Positions 39,142-48,099 of a stretch of DNA of 64,000 nt are shown piece by piece. Position 1 is the stretch's first letter. Each line of letters opens with the position of its first letter. Origin of the DNA: a virus; the IMG/VR virus record IMGVR_UViG_3300032249_000925, positions 35,363-99,362 of that record, one strand, 5' to 3'. The position numbers were made by a program, and so were the translations under genes. A model generated the notes under the pieces. It had not been told where the DNA came from. It was given only the letters and a program-made list of their open reading frames with translations, and ran no database searches.

Positions 39142-39500
39142 TTTTCGTTGGCTCGCATAATTGCCTCGCCGATACTATCTAAAAATGCTTGTGATGGTAA
39201 ACATTCACCATTTTTTACAATAGTAACCTGCCGCAGTTTTAACTGTTCGCTAATACTAATTATTTGTTTGTTTAATTTTTGTTGTTTTTGTGTTGCTTGT
39301 TGTTGAGCAGCGGTTAAACTACCCTCTAACTGTGTAATTTTTTGTTGTAATTCTAGTTCATATTGTTGCTGAGCTTGTACACACTCTAAGCGTGCTTGTT
39401 CATAGCCGCGAGTATAAATTTTATTGTAGATAAAAAATCCAGCTATAGCTAAGCCTACGCACACAAATATGCTAATTATTATTTTTATATCATTAAGCAT
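39138..39500 (-). CDS. Rz-like inner membrane spanin
   Basis: One N-terminal transmembrane segment (IKIIISIFVCVGLAIAGFFI) and a long Gln-rich coiled-coil periplasmic part, as in Rz i-spanins. I place the start at ATG 39500; a GTG at 39509 is possible. Partner of the Rz1-like lipoprotein just downstream. Confidence 0.85.
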   Translation of the reverse strand: MLNDIKIIISIFVCVGLAIAGFFIYNKIYTRGYEQARLECVQAQQQYELELQQKITQLEGSLTAAQQQATQKQQKLNKQIISISEQLKLRQVTIVKNGECLPSQAFLDSIGEAIMRANEK

Positions 39501-39948
39501 TTTGTTCACTAGGATTAAAATGCGGGTATCTGTACGACTCTGGTCTAACTATGGGCATAATTTCAGTAGCCTGCAAACCATTAATAATCGATTGTGGAAA
39601 TTCTTCATACATATCCCTGGTGCCGGTTAATCTGTAAGGTTTTGAACCTTCAAAAGTTCCTAGAGATTCATACCAATCATTTTGTTTATCATAAGGCTGT
39701 ACAGGACCAGTATAATGTGTAACAATTTTACCATCAATATTAGTTTTACCAATAAAATGCAATGTTTTAAATGGAATATGTGGTAATTTCAAGGTAAACG
39801 CATTCCAGTCATATAATTCAAACACTGTAACAAGACTAAAATCTACTGGTGATGACTGTGTTGGCGGTGTTCCAATTTCTGTTGTTGGGTCATAAGGAAA
39901 TTGTGCTTCTAACTCTTCAAGTGTTGGCGCATTCGTTGTATTAACCAT
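39493..39948 (-). CDS. Hypothetical protein, 151 aa
   Basis: AAGGA precedes ATG 39948. An acidic, aromatic-rich soluble protein, likely beta. It overlaps the i-spanin gene by a few bases. In the phage late region it may be a minor structural protein; no motif proves that. Confidence 0.65.
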   Translation of the reverse strand: MVNTTNAPTLEELEAQFPYDPTTEIGTPPTQSSPVDFSLVTVFELYDWNAFTLKLPHIPFKTLHFIGKTNIDGKIVTHYTGPVQPYDKQNDWYESLGTFEGSKPYRLTGTRDMYEEFPQSIINGLQATEIMPIVRPESYRYPHFNPSEQNA

Positions 39949-39951
39949 AAT

Positions 39952-40152
39952 TTATCCTTGATTATTAGTAGGTTGTAAGTCTTGCCATTTATTCAATGGA
40001 CACATAGAAGACTTTATTTTTGCTTTTGCTGGCATAATGCAGCCGCATTCTTTGCAGCGATATATTGGTTTTTGTAAACTGTCACACTGCGTGCATGTTT
40101 GTAGTCGTGCATAATATGTAGTTTTATCTGCTAAAAAATCTTGAATTGCCAT
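39952..40152 (-). CDS. Zinc-ribbon protein, 66 aa
   Basis: CTQC and CKECGC followed by MPAKAKIKSSMCPLNKW form a zinc ribbon of the type found in small phage proteins near lysis or tail genes. AAAGG precedes the ATG. Function unknown. Confidence 0.7.
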   Translation of the reverse strand: MAIQDFLADKTTYYARLQTCTQCDSLQKPIYRCKECGCIMPAKAKIKSSMCPLNKWQDLQPTNNQG

Positions 40153-40180
40153 TATTTTAATACCTTTTTGAATCGTTTTA

Positions 40181-40218
40181 TATTGCTGTAATATTTTTAT
40201 AAAAGTACTACAGCAATA
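40181..40218. terminator. Hairpin with T run on the plus strand
   Basis: A 10-bp perfect stem TATTGCTGTA/TACAGCAATA is followed on the plus strand by CTTTTTG and on the minus strand only by ATAAAAC. It marks one border of the accessory block at 40244-43323. Orientation of any terminator activity is unclear. Confidence 0.5.
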
Positions 40219-40243
40219 CTTTTTGTTATTTGCTCAAGTTGAA

Positions 40244-40858
40244 TTAAAACTTACGAGTATAAGTTACTTGATAAGCAGTTTGTCCTGGCCCAATGTCGTT
40301 GTTTGCTTTATCAAAATTAAAACCAACGGTATCAACCTTAGTTAAGTCGTACGCTAGACCCATTCTAACAGTAGTGCTAGTGTCGTTCTGAGTAGGTGTA
40401 GTGCTAAATGCTTGTCTCCAGCGATACCCGACTCTAGCGCGGACATTAAAAGGAGTATGGTAAACTAGACCCACTTCTTCAGTATTGTAAGCAAATGATT
40501 GAGCACCATTTACAATTTTTACACCAAGTCCTAAACGAGCGTAACCATCAACTGGTCCAAAAATTTGTTTTTGTGCATTAAAACCTGCTTCAACACGACC
40601 TCCTACTCGATAAGAACTTGGCGTTGGTTTTCCTGAAGGTCCTTCAAAATAATCATTTTGGTTTGATGCAAGTAAAAAATCTCCTGCAAAAAGATCAGTA
40701 AATTTTTGTCTAAGCTGAAAGTTGATTTGTTGTTGATTTGGTCCACTGTTATCGTCAACTGATTGGGTTAGATAACCAACAGTTACGGAAGTTCCTGCAG
40801 CTAAAGCTGACGAACTAATAGCAGCGCAAATTGTTGTGGCGATAAAAACTTTTTTCAT
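40244..40858 (-). CDS. Outer-membrane beta-barrel protein, 204 aa
   Basis: A clear signal peptide ends SSSALA before AGTSVTVGYL. The mature part has alternating-residue strands (INFQLRQKF, YRVGGRVEAGF, GYARLGLGVKI, RARVGYRWRQAF, TVRMGLAYDL) and ends in VTYTRKF with the terminal Phe recognised by the BAM machinery. About eight strands are expected. Host-derived barrels in phages can change the cell surface or block superinfection. It sits next to a periplasmic binding protein gene. A 6-bp hairpin (40893-40907) lies just upstream. Confidence 0.8.
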   Translation of the reverse strand: MKKVFIATTICAAISSSALAAGTSVTVGYLTQSVDDNSGPNQQQINFQLRQKFTDLFAGDFLLASNQNDYFEGPSGKPTPSSYRVGGRVEAGFNAQKQIFGPVDGYARLGLGVKIVNGAQSFAYNTEEVGLVYHTPFNVRARVGYRWRQAFSTTPTQNDTSTTVRMGLAYDLTKVDTVGFNFDKANNDIGPGQTAYQVTYTRKF

Positions 40859-40906
40859 GTTATATTTCCTTTTAAAAGTTTTGTTTTATTGTATGACAGT
40901 ATGTCA

Positions 40907-41848
40907 TTATTTTAATACCTTTTCAAATAGTTCTCTATCTGTTGCAGTACCTTTTGTATATCCAGCAGGAGTTAATTCATTTGTTAAGATTATCAACCCT
41001 GTTGCGTTGTAAATTGGTGTAGCTTGTTCACTTCTAATTGCTTTAACAAATTTTTCTTCGAACCAATCTTTAATTTCTTTTGCGGTATTTTTAGGCAATC
41101 CAATTCCCCAAGAGGAATGAAATACTAAACTTTTATCAAAATCTTTGGCTAAAGGTGTTGAAGGAAATTCTTTTACTTTTGAATCACTGAATACAGCAAT
41201 AAATTTAATTTTACCAGAATCATGCAAATTAAGTGCTGTTATTAGCGGCACAATAGTAATTTTTGTTTCTTTTTGTGCAACTGAGACTTGTGATTCTAAT
41301 GGTCCTTTATAATTAACTAAAGTTACTTTATCTTCAGACGAATCCGTTAGTTTAAGATAGTGTCTAAATGCAGCTTCTGTATTGCCGCCATTAGATGCCA
41401 CTAACGTTGGTGCGGTTGAAGATTTTATAAGATTTTTTAAATCATTTAAATTGTTCAATGGCGAATCTGCACTAACAACTGCTACCATAGGGCTAGCGGC
41501 CATGGTAAGAATTTTATCAAAATCTGATTCTTGATATTTTACAATGTCTTTATTTAAAATTGGACTTGTGGTAAAAGCATGTCTACCAATTACTTTTAAA
41601 TGATGCCCGTCATTGGGTTTATCTACAAAACTATTTAAATCAATAAGTCCGCCTGCTCCCGGTCTATTATTGAGAATAAACTTTGTTTCTGGGTTTTGTT
41701 TTTCTATAATCTTTGTTAAAGCTCTTGTAACACTATCATCCCCAGAGCCAGGTGGAAAACCTATGTAGACATTAATAGGTTTTGTAGGTTCCCAAGCAAG
41801 TGCTTGTGTGCAAACCAATGTAAGTATAAGTAATAGTTTTTTAAACAT
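40907..41848 (-). CDS. Bug/TctC-family periplasmic substrate-binding protein
   Basis: Signal peptide MFKKLLLILTLVCTQALA, then KPINVYIGFPPGSGDDSVTRAL (split across 23-44) and NNRPGAGGLI, the hallmark motifs of tripartite tricarboxylate transporter receptors (Bug family), with 313 residues as usual. These proteins capture carboxylates in the periplasm and are hugely expanded in Burkholderiales. No TctA/TctB membrane subunits are present, so it would have to work with host permeases or act as a decoy. GFPPGSGDDS differs from the common FPPGGxxD, showing divergence. Confidence 0.88.
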   Translation of the reverse strand: MFKKLLLILTLVCTQALAWEPTKPINVYIGFPPGSGDDSVTRALTKIIEKQNPETKFILNNRPGAGGLIDLNSFVDKPNDGHHLKVIGRHAFTTSPILNKDIVKYQESDFDKILTMAASPMVAVVSADSPLNNLNDLKNLIKSSTAPTLVASNGGNTEAAFRHYLKLTDSSEDKVTLVNYKGPLESQVSVAQKETKITIVPLITALNLHDSGKIKFIAVFSDSKVKEFPSTPLAKDFDKSLVFHSSWGIGLPKNTAKEIKDWFEEKFVKAIRSEQATPIYNATGLIILTNELTPAGYTKGTATDRELFEKVLK

Positions 41849-41874
41849 AATATGTGTAGGTTAAAGTGTGTTTG

Positions 41875-43323
41875 TTAAAGGGTTTGAGGATCTACAATCT
41901 CAAAAGTTGTATAATCAATCATTCTAAATCTCTGTGTTAATTCTTGCTCTACTTCTTTACTATACAGTTCTGTGAATGTAGAGCCTACTAGTTTTATAGT
42001 TGTAGTTTTACCAAAATCTTTTACTTGTATTATACTAATACTATCTAAAAGGATTTCATATTTTATAAAATCGCCAAAAAATACGAAAAAGTTTTCTAGA
42101 GTAGCCGGAGTATTCTCCTTAAATCCACAAATGCAAATATAATTAGTAAAATTTATTTCTTCTTTATTTACTGTGTCTATTCGTTTAGCATCAGCAAATT
42201 TATAAATTTTCCAATTTACTAATCCAGTATTAGAAGAAAAAGTTTGATTTTTTGGAACTACAGGCACTGGAATTCCTGGCTGATCTACAATAAAATTTAA
42301 ATCACTAGATGTTTTGGTATAGTTAACTGGTATATAATATTTGTTCCAATTTACATCAATTGTGTTAAGTGTGTCCGGCCCGTATTTTAAAATAGCAGGA
42401 CCCTTGAGTTTATTGTTAAAATAATCTTGATCTTTAGTATAGTCTAATATCAACTTTTTTAAAGGCAATTTATTATTTGGAGAACGGTGATCTTGATCCC
42501 CTAACTGTTCTAAAGGCATGCTTAATATATAATAGTTGAACTCTTTTGTATCATAAAAATGAAATAAATTTTTATTCAATATTGCATTAGCCATATGTAA
42601 ACTTGTTCTTAATTGAACTCGTTGGTATTTAAAATTAAACCTAACAGCTTTTAAAAATTCTTTAACAGTTGTAATGGGAATAGGATAGTTATTTACAAAA
42701 TATTCAACAGTGCTATGGTATTCTGTAAAACTTGGATTTAATAACAGTTGCCAAGGATCTTTATTCCAATCCGCTATGTGTGTTAGCAAATGTATAAGCC
42801 TATCAACTACGAATAATTGATCTGTTACTTCTCCAGAAATAATAATACTATTGTCTGTAAATAATTCATTCAATACCGTGCCATAACTAAATATACTCAA
42901 ATCCACAAATTTATGTTTTTGAATTATTTGATTGTATAAATTGGGATATTCCCTAAATGCTGTTGTATTGCTTAAAATGATTAAATCTTCTGGATTTTTC
43001 ATATAAGTCATTAATGCACAGTATATACTGGTACTGTCTATTCCCCCGCTCCACAATAATTGTAATGGTTGATTTCGTTGGTTGCTCAAATCAACTAATT
43101 CGCGAACTCTTGATTCTATTAACTGATTAAAATCATAAGTTTTTGTTTTATCATAATCTAAAAGAGGTTGTAGAACTACAATATCTGGATCAGTTCCAAG
43201 TATCGCCATTCTATCAATATACATTAGATCAGTGTAATCAAAAATAATTGGATCAAGTGCTCGTCTAAACTCAACCATTTTAGGATAGTTTGTTACTAGG
43301 TAGGGGTGTATATAGTATTTCAT
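41875..43323 (-). CDS. Asparagine-synthase-like ATP-pyrophosphatase domain protein, 482 aa
   Basis: The PP-loop LLWSGGIDSTS (SGGIDS at 92-97) and IISGEVTDQLF, equivalent to the SGEGADELF motif, mark an asparagine-synthase (AsnB C-domain) fold. There is no N-terminal glutaminase with Cys2, so ammonia or another amine would be the donor, or the enzyme adenylates a different carboxylate. Residues 330-482 are an unrecognised beta-rich extension. It lies between tail genes and the binding-protein gene; modification of a virion or surface molecule is possible. Confidence 0.75.
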   Translation of the reverse strand: MKYYIHPYLVTNYPKMVEFRRALDPIIFDYTDLMYIDRMAILGTDPDIVVLQPLLDYDKTKTYDFNQLIESRVRELVDLSNQRNQPLQLLWSGGIDSTSIYCALMTYMKNPEDLIILSNTTAFREYPNLYNQIIQKHKFVDLSIFSYGTVLNELFTDNSIIISGEVTDQLFVVDRLIHLLTHIADWNKDPWQLLLNPSFTEYHSTVEYFVNNYPIPITTVKEFLKAVRFNFKYQRVQLRTSLHMANAILNKNLFHFYDTKEFNYYILSMPLEQLGDQDHRSPNNKLPLKKLILDYTKDQDYFNNKLKGPAILKYGPDTLNTIDVNWNKYYIPVNYTKTSSDLNFIVDQPGIPVPVVPKNQTFSSNTGLVNWKIYKFADAKRIDTVNKEEINFTNYICICGFKENTPATLENFFVFFGDFIKYEILLDSISIIQVKDFGKTTTIKLVGSTFTELYSKEVEQELTQRFRMIDYTTFEIVDPQTL

Positions 43324-43337
43324 TTTTATAATTTACA

Positions 43338-43952
43338 TTAGAAGACGCCACAACAATAGTTAGAGTAGCAATAATCATAAGTTCCGCAACATCCATTAGC
43401 ATAATAAAAGGTGGTATCACACCCGGGGCTGCCGGAACATCCATCGCAACCAGACTGCCCTGCTGGTGTATTGTAGGGAGGACAACCCGCGCAAGGATTA
43501 GCTACATATCCACAATATCCTGAATTATATTCGGTGTCTACACGATAAAATCCACAACTACCGTTGGTGTATGTATCATACCTAGTATAACCATCACAAT
43601 TATCTCGAGTATAGTTAACACCAGAGTAAGCACAAGCAGCACCTCCACCAGCAACACTGCTATTACCTATCATGTTTACTGCATATACATAGCCATTATA
43701 ACTACCATGGCTATCTGTACCAAATGAAACTGAAAAAGTAGTAGAACTTACTGACGTACTAGCAGCTACTGCACCACCATTTTGATTAGTAATATAAGGA
43801 ATATATGCAGTAATAGGCCTATTACCACTACTACTAGGAGCTCCCCAACTAATACATACTGTAGCGCCACCACATCTACTTACACTAACACTTACTGGTG
43901 GACCTGGGACTGAACCTTTTGGCAGCCCTGAAAATTTAAGTGTAGAAAACAT
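43338..43952 (-). CDS. FnIII plus Cys/Tyr-rich tail-tip protein, 204 aa
   Basis: Residues 16-95 form a fibronectin type III-like domain (PGPPVSVSVSRCGGATVCIS, then NRPITAYIPYI and NGYVYAVNMIG). Residues 110-204 are repetitive and rich in Cys, Tyr and Gly (CDGYTRYDTYTNGSCGFY, CDGCSGSPGC, ANGCCGTYDYCY), probably disulphide-stabilised. It is in the tail-fibre cluster and is probably surface-exposed, for example a tip adhesin. Confidence 0.72.
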   Translation of the reverse strand: MFSTLKFSGLPKGSVPGPPVSVSVSRCGGATVCISWGAPSSSGNRPITAYIPYITNQNGGAVAASTSVSSTTFSVSFGTDSHGSYNGYVYAVNMIGNSSVAGGGAACAYSGVNYTRDNCDGYTRYDTYTNGSCGFYRVDTEYNSGYCGYVANPCAGCPPYNTPAGQSGCDGCSGSPGCDTTFYYANGCCGTYDYCYSNYCCGVF

Positions 43953-44476
43953 TAGAAATTTGCACCTGATTGACTTGCATACCAGTTTACGCCATCACTA
44001 ATAAATACGTAAATATCTGTTTTACCATTAGTTAGTGTAGGAATAGGAGCACTACCAAAATTATATTTAATAGTACCTCTAGTAGTTGCAAATGTTAACG
44101 TAGTAGGAGTATTTACATAGTTTACTTGAATAGTTAAACTTTTGCCTGCTAGGGGCGGTGGCAGAGTAATTGCATTTGCACCCGCCATGGTAGTAATACT
44201 TTGATAGCTACCGTTGCCTAGTGACAGTGTTAGTGCGTTTCGTGTAACTGTTACAAAGTACAGTTGTTCAGTATAGTCTTTAATAGTTGGATTAGTAATA
44301 ATTTTATTACCAGCGTTATCTAAAGTAGTTAGTTCTGTCCAACTAACTACTCCCCTATTACTAACTAATCTTTTATATAATATATTTGTTGAGGAATTGT
44401 ACCACTCATCCCCAACCGCAACCCCCGTAGGTTCCGTTGGAGACCAGAAATGTTGTATGCTATTTCTGGTTGACAT
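43952..44476 (-). CDS. Tail fibre-associated protein, 174 aa
   Basis: Begins with an N-terminal motif TRNSIQHFWSPTEPTGVAVGDEW common in phage fibre proteins (short 'WSPTEP..GDxWYNS' element). The C-terminal beta domain (AITLPPPLAGKSLTIQV, FISDGVNWYAS) resembles the beta domain of the trio at 11795-13212. It is likely a small fibre or adaptor protein. Confidence 0.7.
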   Translation of the reverse strand: MSTRNSIQHFWSPTEPTGVAVGDEWYNSSTNILYKRLVSNRGVVSWTELTTLDNAGNKIITNPTIKDYTEQLYFVTVTRNALTLSLGNGSYQSITTMAGANAITLPPPLAGKSLTIQVNYVNTPTTLTFATTRGTIKYNFGSAPIPTLTNGKTDIYVFISDGVNWYASQSGANF

Positions 44477-44478
44477 GA

Positions 44479-47400
44479 TTATGCCTGCGCTTCGGTCCAG
44501 CTAATACGAGCTAGAATTGAGTTTGTGGTAACTGTGGTAACATTAGTAGCACAAATTGTAATAATATCCGGACCGTCTGGATATAAATTCAAAAAGCTAT
44601 TTGGACAAGTATTAGTTGTGCCACCACCAAGAATACAAGTACCCAAGTCACGAACTTGATTTAAGTCCTCGGTATTAACACCGCCGCTGGTATAGAAACC
44701 AAACACAGTTTCGCCACCAGTAATTGTAGTGCTAGCAGGATGAATAGCTAGTTGTGCTAAGCTTGAACCACCTACCTGTGCAAATTGACCGGCACTAACT
44801 CTGCCATTTAGTCTTAGTGAAATTAAGAATGCAATACCAGTACCTGTAGCAACTGTAGATAGACTACGCATAATTAACTGCATACGGTTAATTAATTCAC
44901 GTGAACCAAGTACACCAGTTAATCCATTATCTACTGTAGGAGCAATACGAATACTGACTAGTGGAACTGTAACGTCTTGGCCAACGTTAGTAATAGTCTG
45001 CGTACGATTCATACCGCCAACGAACACTAGTGACTTATCGTCGTCGTACCTGCCGTCCATCATTACCGCGGAACCCCAATGACTAATAGTACTTGCCTGA
45101 CTTGGACCATATAGTTCTACTTTAATTGGAGCTGTACCTGCTAAACTGCCTGTAGTTTGACCAGTAACTGTAAATGCAGTTGCAACAGCACTACCACCAC
45201 CAGCAGTACCAGCACCTACAATAGCAATATCTCGAACATTGCGAGTAAGGTTGTTTAAAACATTACCAGTTTTACTAGTATAACTAACGTATTCAATTAC
45301 ACCTCCAGTATCAGATGCTTGACTTAAAACCACAGTACCTGCTGGCGGAAAATTACTAGCATCTGCTACACTCATTGAAGTAGTAAAACCACTAGCTAGT
45401 GTTGAGGTAAGATAAGTATAAGGTGTATGCGTATTAGTTTCATAACGTGCAACCAAATTACCAGTGCGCATATAAGCTTCGGTATTAAGGTTGTTATTAG
45501 CAATTCTGTGGCAGTAAATAACTTCACCACGATTATTTTTTACACCAAATCTAATTGCACCTGCACCATACCACGTAAAGTCAATATAGAACATTTGCAT
45601 TTTAGTCAAGTCCATATTAAATAAACTTGCACCAGTACCGTCTAGTTTATCAATATTCCACTGACTTTGCGGATATTTGGTATCAATGGTTTTACTAACC
45701 ACTGCACCGCTAATATTAGCCGCACCTCGATATTCTGGATAAATGGTCATTGCTGTGTCTGTGGTAATTTGCTGTACTGTATAGCTCATACCACGAATAA
45801 CTACATAATCACCAGGTTTTAATTGTTGACTAAATTTTGTGTTAGTACCAGTAACTGCATTACTACCAGCATTAACTGCAATAGCTCCAGAAATTTGTGT
45901 AGTACTACTACGTTTTACACAATTTAGTGTTTGACCATCATATTCAAAGAAAAATCCGTTTTGATTGTCAAACATACCAATACGGTTATAACTACCATAC
46001 CAAGTAAAAGGACTTACGGTAATTGGAAATCCCGGTGCTGGTGCTATAGCAGGAATAGCTCCTGCAGCATCAATACGAGCAGTGCTTGTATAAGTAAATG
46101 TTAAACCACTTACTGTAACTACTGCAAAATTACCATTATAAGCCGCGTCTGTACTACCAATAACCCTAATAATAGATCCTGGCAATAGTCCGTGCGGATA
46201 TTTGCAAGTTACAGTAACAGTACTACCGCTGCCACCATTAGTTAAATTTTCAACAAATAGTGCAGGTTTTAAAATACTGCCAGTTGAAAACTGAATGCCT
46301 TTACCGCTTTGATAACGGAACTGACGGCGTGTTTGTCTGATGACTTGATAACCATGATAAGGGCTAACATTACTAAATTGTACACCACCATCAAATGGTC
46401 TGTGTTGTACGTAACCCATTGAGCGTGGATATACGCAAGCATTAAGCGGCGTAGTATGCGTTGTAGCTGCAGCAGCGGTTAAAAATGTAAATGTATTTGT
46501 AGTAGGAGTAGTTTCAACAACCCAAGTATTATTAAGTGCTGTGTTAGTAGTACTACCAACAATATATACAGTATCACCAATACGCAAACCGTGACCAAAA
46601 GTAGTTGTTACTGTAGCGCGAGTACCGTTTGTAACAATTGCTGTAGTTCCAGCTGGAATTGCTGCACCTGTGTAAAAATTTCCAAGCCAAATATAGCTTT
46701 TAGTTGCGTCAACTAGCGGTGTAACCACAGGGTTAACAATAGTACTAAAAGTAAATGTGCCGCTGGCCACGGTACTAGCTGTACATAACCACCAACCATC
46801 TGCATTTGCTGCGTCTAAACTACCTTGCATAAACAGTGGTTGACCAACTGAAGGTAGTTGTGTAGTAAATACAAATGCACCCGCAGTCATAGCACTACCA
46901 CTTTGTACAGTAATTTGTGTTGCGCTATCTACGGATAATACAGTTGTAGTACCAGTACCAAAAGTACCAGTACCACTTTGTTTAATTAAAATTGCGCCTG
47001 GATATAAATTAGCTGTGCTAGCAATACCAGTAATTGTAGATACAATAGCTGCACTAGTAATACTGCCACTAAATGCTTGTAGGGTAGCGGTGACCACATT
47101 ACCACTAGCAGTAATATTACTAAGTACTGCGGGTTGCGTACTATCATAGCTAGCACTAGGGCGATTATTTAAGAGTGTAATACTTTCCCATTTAGTTGGT
47201 TGCTGACCATATTCAAAGTCAGTATCAATCAAACTTTGCGGAGTACTTACGCGCAGTTTATCAACTGGATCGCGCATAATTTCAGCGGGAATTAACTCAG
47301 TATAAGTTTCTTCTACTAAAATGCTTAGTTTATCTGTAGCCGACATTGCGGCAGTATTGTAACTTAGCACAATAGTTGTAGTTTCAGTTCCGCTGTTTGC

Positions 47401-47598
47401 GTCAACAGCAGTAACATAACTAGTTGCACCTAATGCAGGATCACTAAAATTATATAACACAGTGCCTTGATAAGCAACATTTTGTGTTACATTAGTAATT
47501 AGTAATAATTGTTCTTTTCTAATATTCTTACCCACAACAACAATAGTTTTTGTTGTTGGGCTAAATGTATAACTTTCAATGATTACGTGTTTTGCCAT
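44479..47598 (-). CDS. Large tail/baseplate structural protein, 1039 aa
   Basis: The N-terminal region includes LIDTDFEYGQQPTKWE (about 122-137), a signature I associate with large structural proteins of T4-like aquatic phages. The rest is Thr/Ser/Ala-rich beta sequence with YPHGLLPGSIIRVIGS and FGHGLRIGDTVYIVGS repeats, which look like short barrel modules, and MGYVQHRPFDGGVQFS. It is probably a tail-fibre or baseplate-attached spike. No enzymatic motif seen. Confidence 0.8.
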   Translation of the reverse strand: MAKHVIIESYTFSPTTKTIVVVGKNIRKEQLLLITNVTQNVAYQGTVLYNFSDPALGATSYVTAVDANSGTETTTIVLSYNTAAMSATDKLSILVEETYTELIPAEIMRDPVDKLRVSTPQSLIDTDFEYGQQPTKWESITLLNNRPSASYDSTQPAVLSNITASGNVVTATLQAFSGSITSAAIVSTITGIASTANLYPGAILIKQSGTGTFGTGTTTVLSVDSATQITVQSGSAMTAGAFVFTTQLPSVGQPLFMQGSLDAANADGWWLCTASTVASGTFTFSTIVNPVVTPLVDATKSYIWLGNFYTGAAIPAGTTAIVTNGTRATVTTTFGHGLRIGDTVYIVGSTTNTALNNTWVVETTPTTNTFTFLTAAAATTHTTPLNACVYPRSMGYVQHRPFDGGVQFSNVSPYHGYQVIRQTRRQFRYQSGKGIQFSTGSILKPALFVENLTNGGSGSTVTVTCKYPHGLLPGSIIRVIGSTDAAYNGNFAVVTVSGLTFTYTSTARIDAAGAIPAIAPAPGFPITVSPFTWYGSYNRIGMFDNQNGFFFEYDGQTLNCVKRSSTTQISGAIAVNAGSNAVTGTNTKFSQQLKPGDYVVIRGMSYTVQQITTDTAMTIYPEYRGAANISGAVVSKTIDTKYPQSQWNIDKLDGTGASLFNMDLTKMQMFYIDFTWYGAGAIRFGVKNNRGEVIYCHRIANNNLNTEAYMRTGNLVARYETNTHTPYTYLTSTLASGFTTSMSVADASNFPPAGTVVLSQASDTGGVIEYVSYTSKTGNVLNNLTRNVRDIAIVGAGTAGGGSAVATAFTVTGQTTGSLAGTAPIKVELYGPSQASTISHWGSAVMMDGRYDDDKSLVFVGGMNRTQTITNVGQDVTVPLVSIRIAPTVDNGLTGVLGSRELINRMQLIMRSLSTVATGTGIAFLISLRLNGRVSAGQFAQVGGSSLAQLAIHPASTTITGGETVFGFYTSGGVNTEDLNQVRDLGTCILGGGTTNTCPNSFLNLYPDGPDIITICATNVTTVTTNSILARISWTEAQA

Positions 47599-47604
47599 TT
47601 TTAT

Positions 47605-48072
47605 TTAATCTCCAAGTGCGACTGTTGCCGCTGAAAAAGGATATCTAGAAGTTTGGGGGGTAGAAAATGATCTTAAAATTAGTAAAGCATTACTACCAGC
47701 ATCAGGTGCATTATATATAGTAATATAATTTTGAGAATCAAAAGTTCTTACCCTATAACCTTTAAAAGAGTCATATACCATTAGCCAAGGCCAAGTATAT
47801 CTAGCAATATATGGTGATAAACGTAAACCATCTACTACTACTTCTAAGTCTTTACTATTTGTAATAGTATTTATTGCGTTTTGTTCTAATCTTAGCTCAA
47901 AGTGTCTGGTTATACCATCAAATTGATTAGAAATATCGTTTAATATTACACCAGAATTTAGTATATTACTAATATCATTATTAAGATTAATAAAATTAGT
48001 ATCTATTTCTATATTAGTTAGTGGCCTATTTAGTGCAGTAGTGCCTACTTGTCTGGTAACAATTGTTGCCAT
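47605..48072 (-). CDS. Short tail protein with anchor module, 155 aa
   Basis: Starts MATIVTRQVGTTALNRPLTN and continues with EIDTNFINLN, the same 35-residue anchor that begins the two large LamG proteins next to it. The remainder is a single small beta domain. It may be an adaptor or a shortened receptor-binding protein. Confidence 0.75.
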   Translation of the reverse strand: MATIVTRQVGTTALNRPLTNIEIDTNFINLNNDISNILNSGVILNDISNQFDGITRHFELRLEQNAINTITNSKDLEVVVDGLRLSPYIARYTWPWLMVYDSFKGYRVRTFDSQNYITIYNAPDAGSNALLILRSFSTPQTSRYPFSAATVALGD

Positions 48073-48099
48073 ATTAAGTCCTTTTTTGTAATAATATAT

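Noticed and set aside
40893-40907. TGACA-type inverted repeat as an operator or terminator
   Set aside because: Stem of only 6 bp with a 3-base loop and no T run; too weak to annotate as a separate element.
43338-43952. Metallothionein-like interpretation of the Cys-rich tail protein
   Set aside because: Cys occur with Tyr and Gly in a repetitive pattern behind an FnIII domain, which fits a disulphide-rich adhesin better than a metal store.
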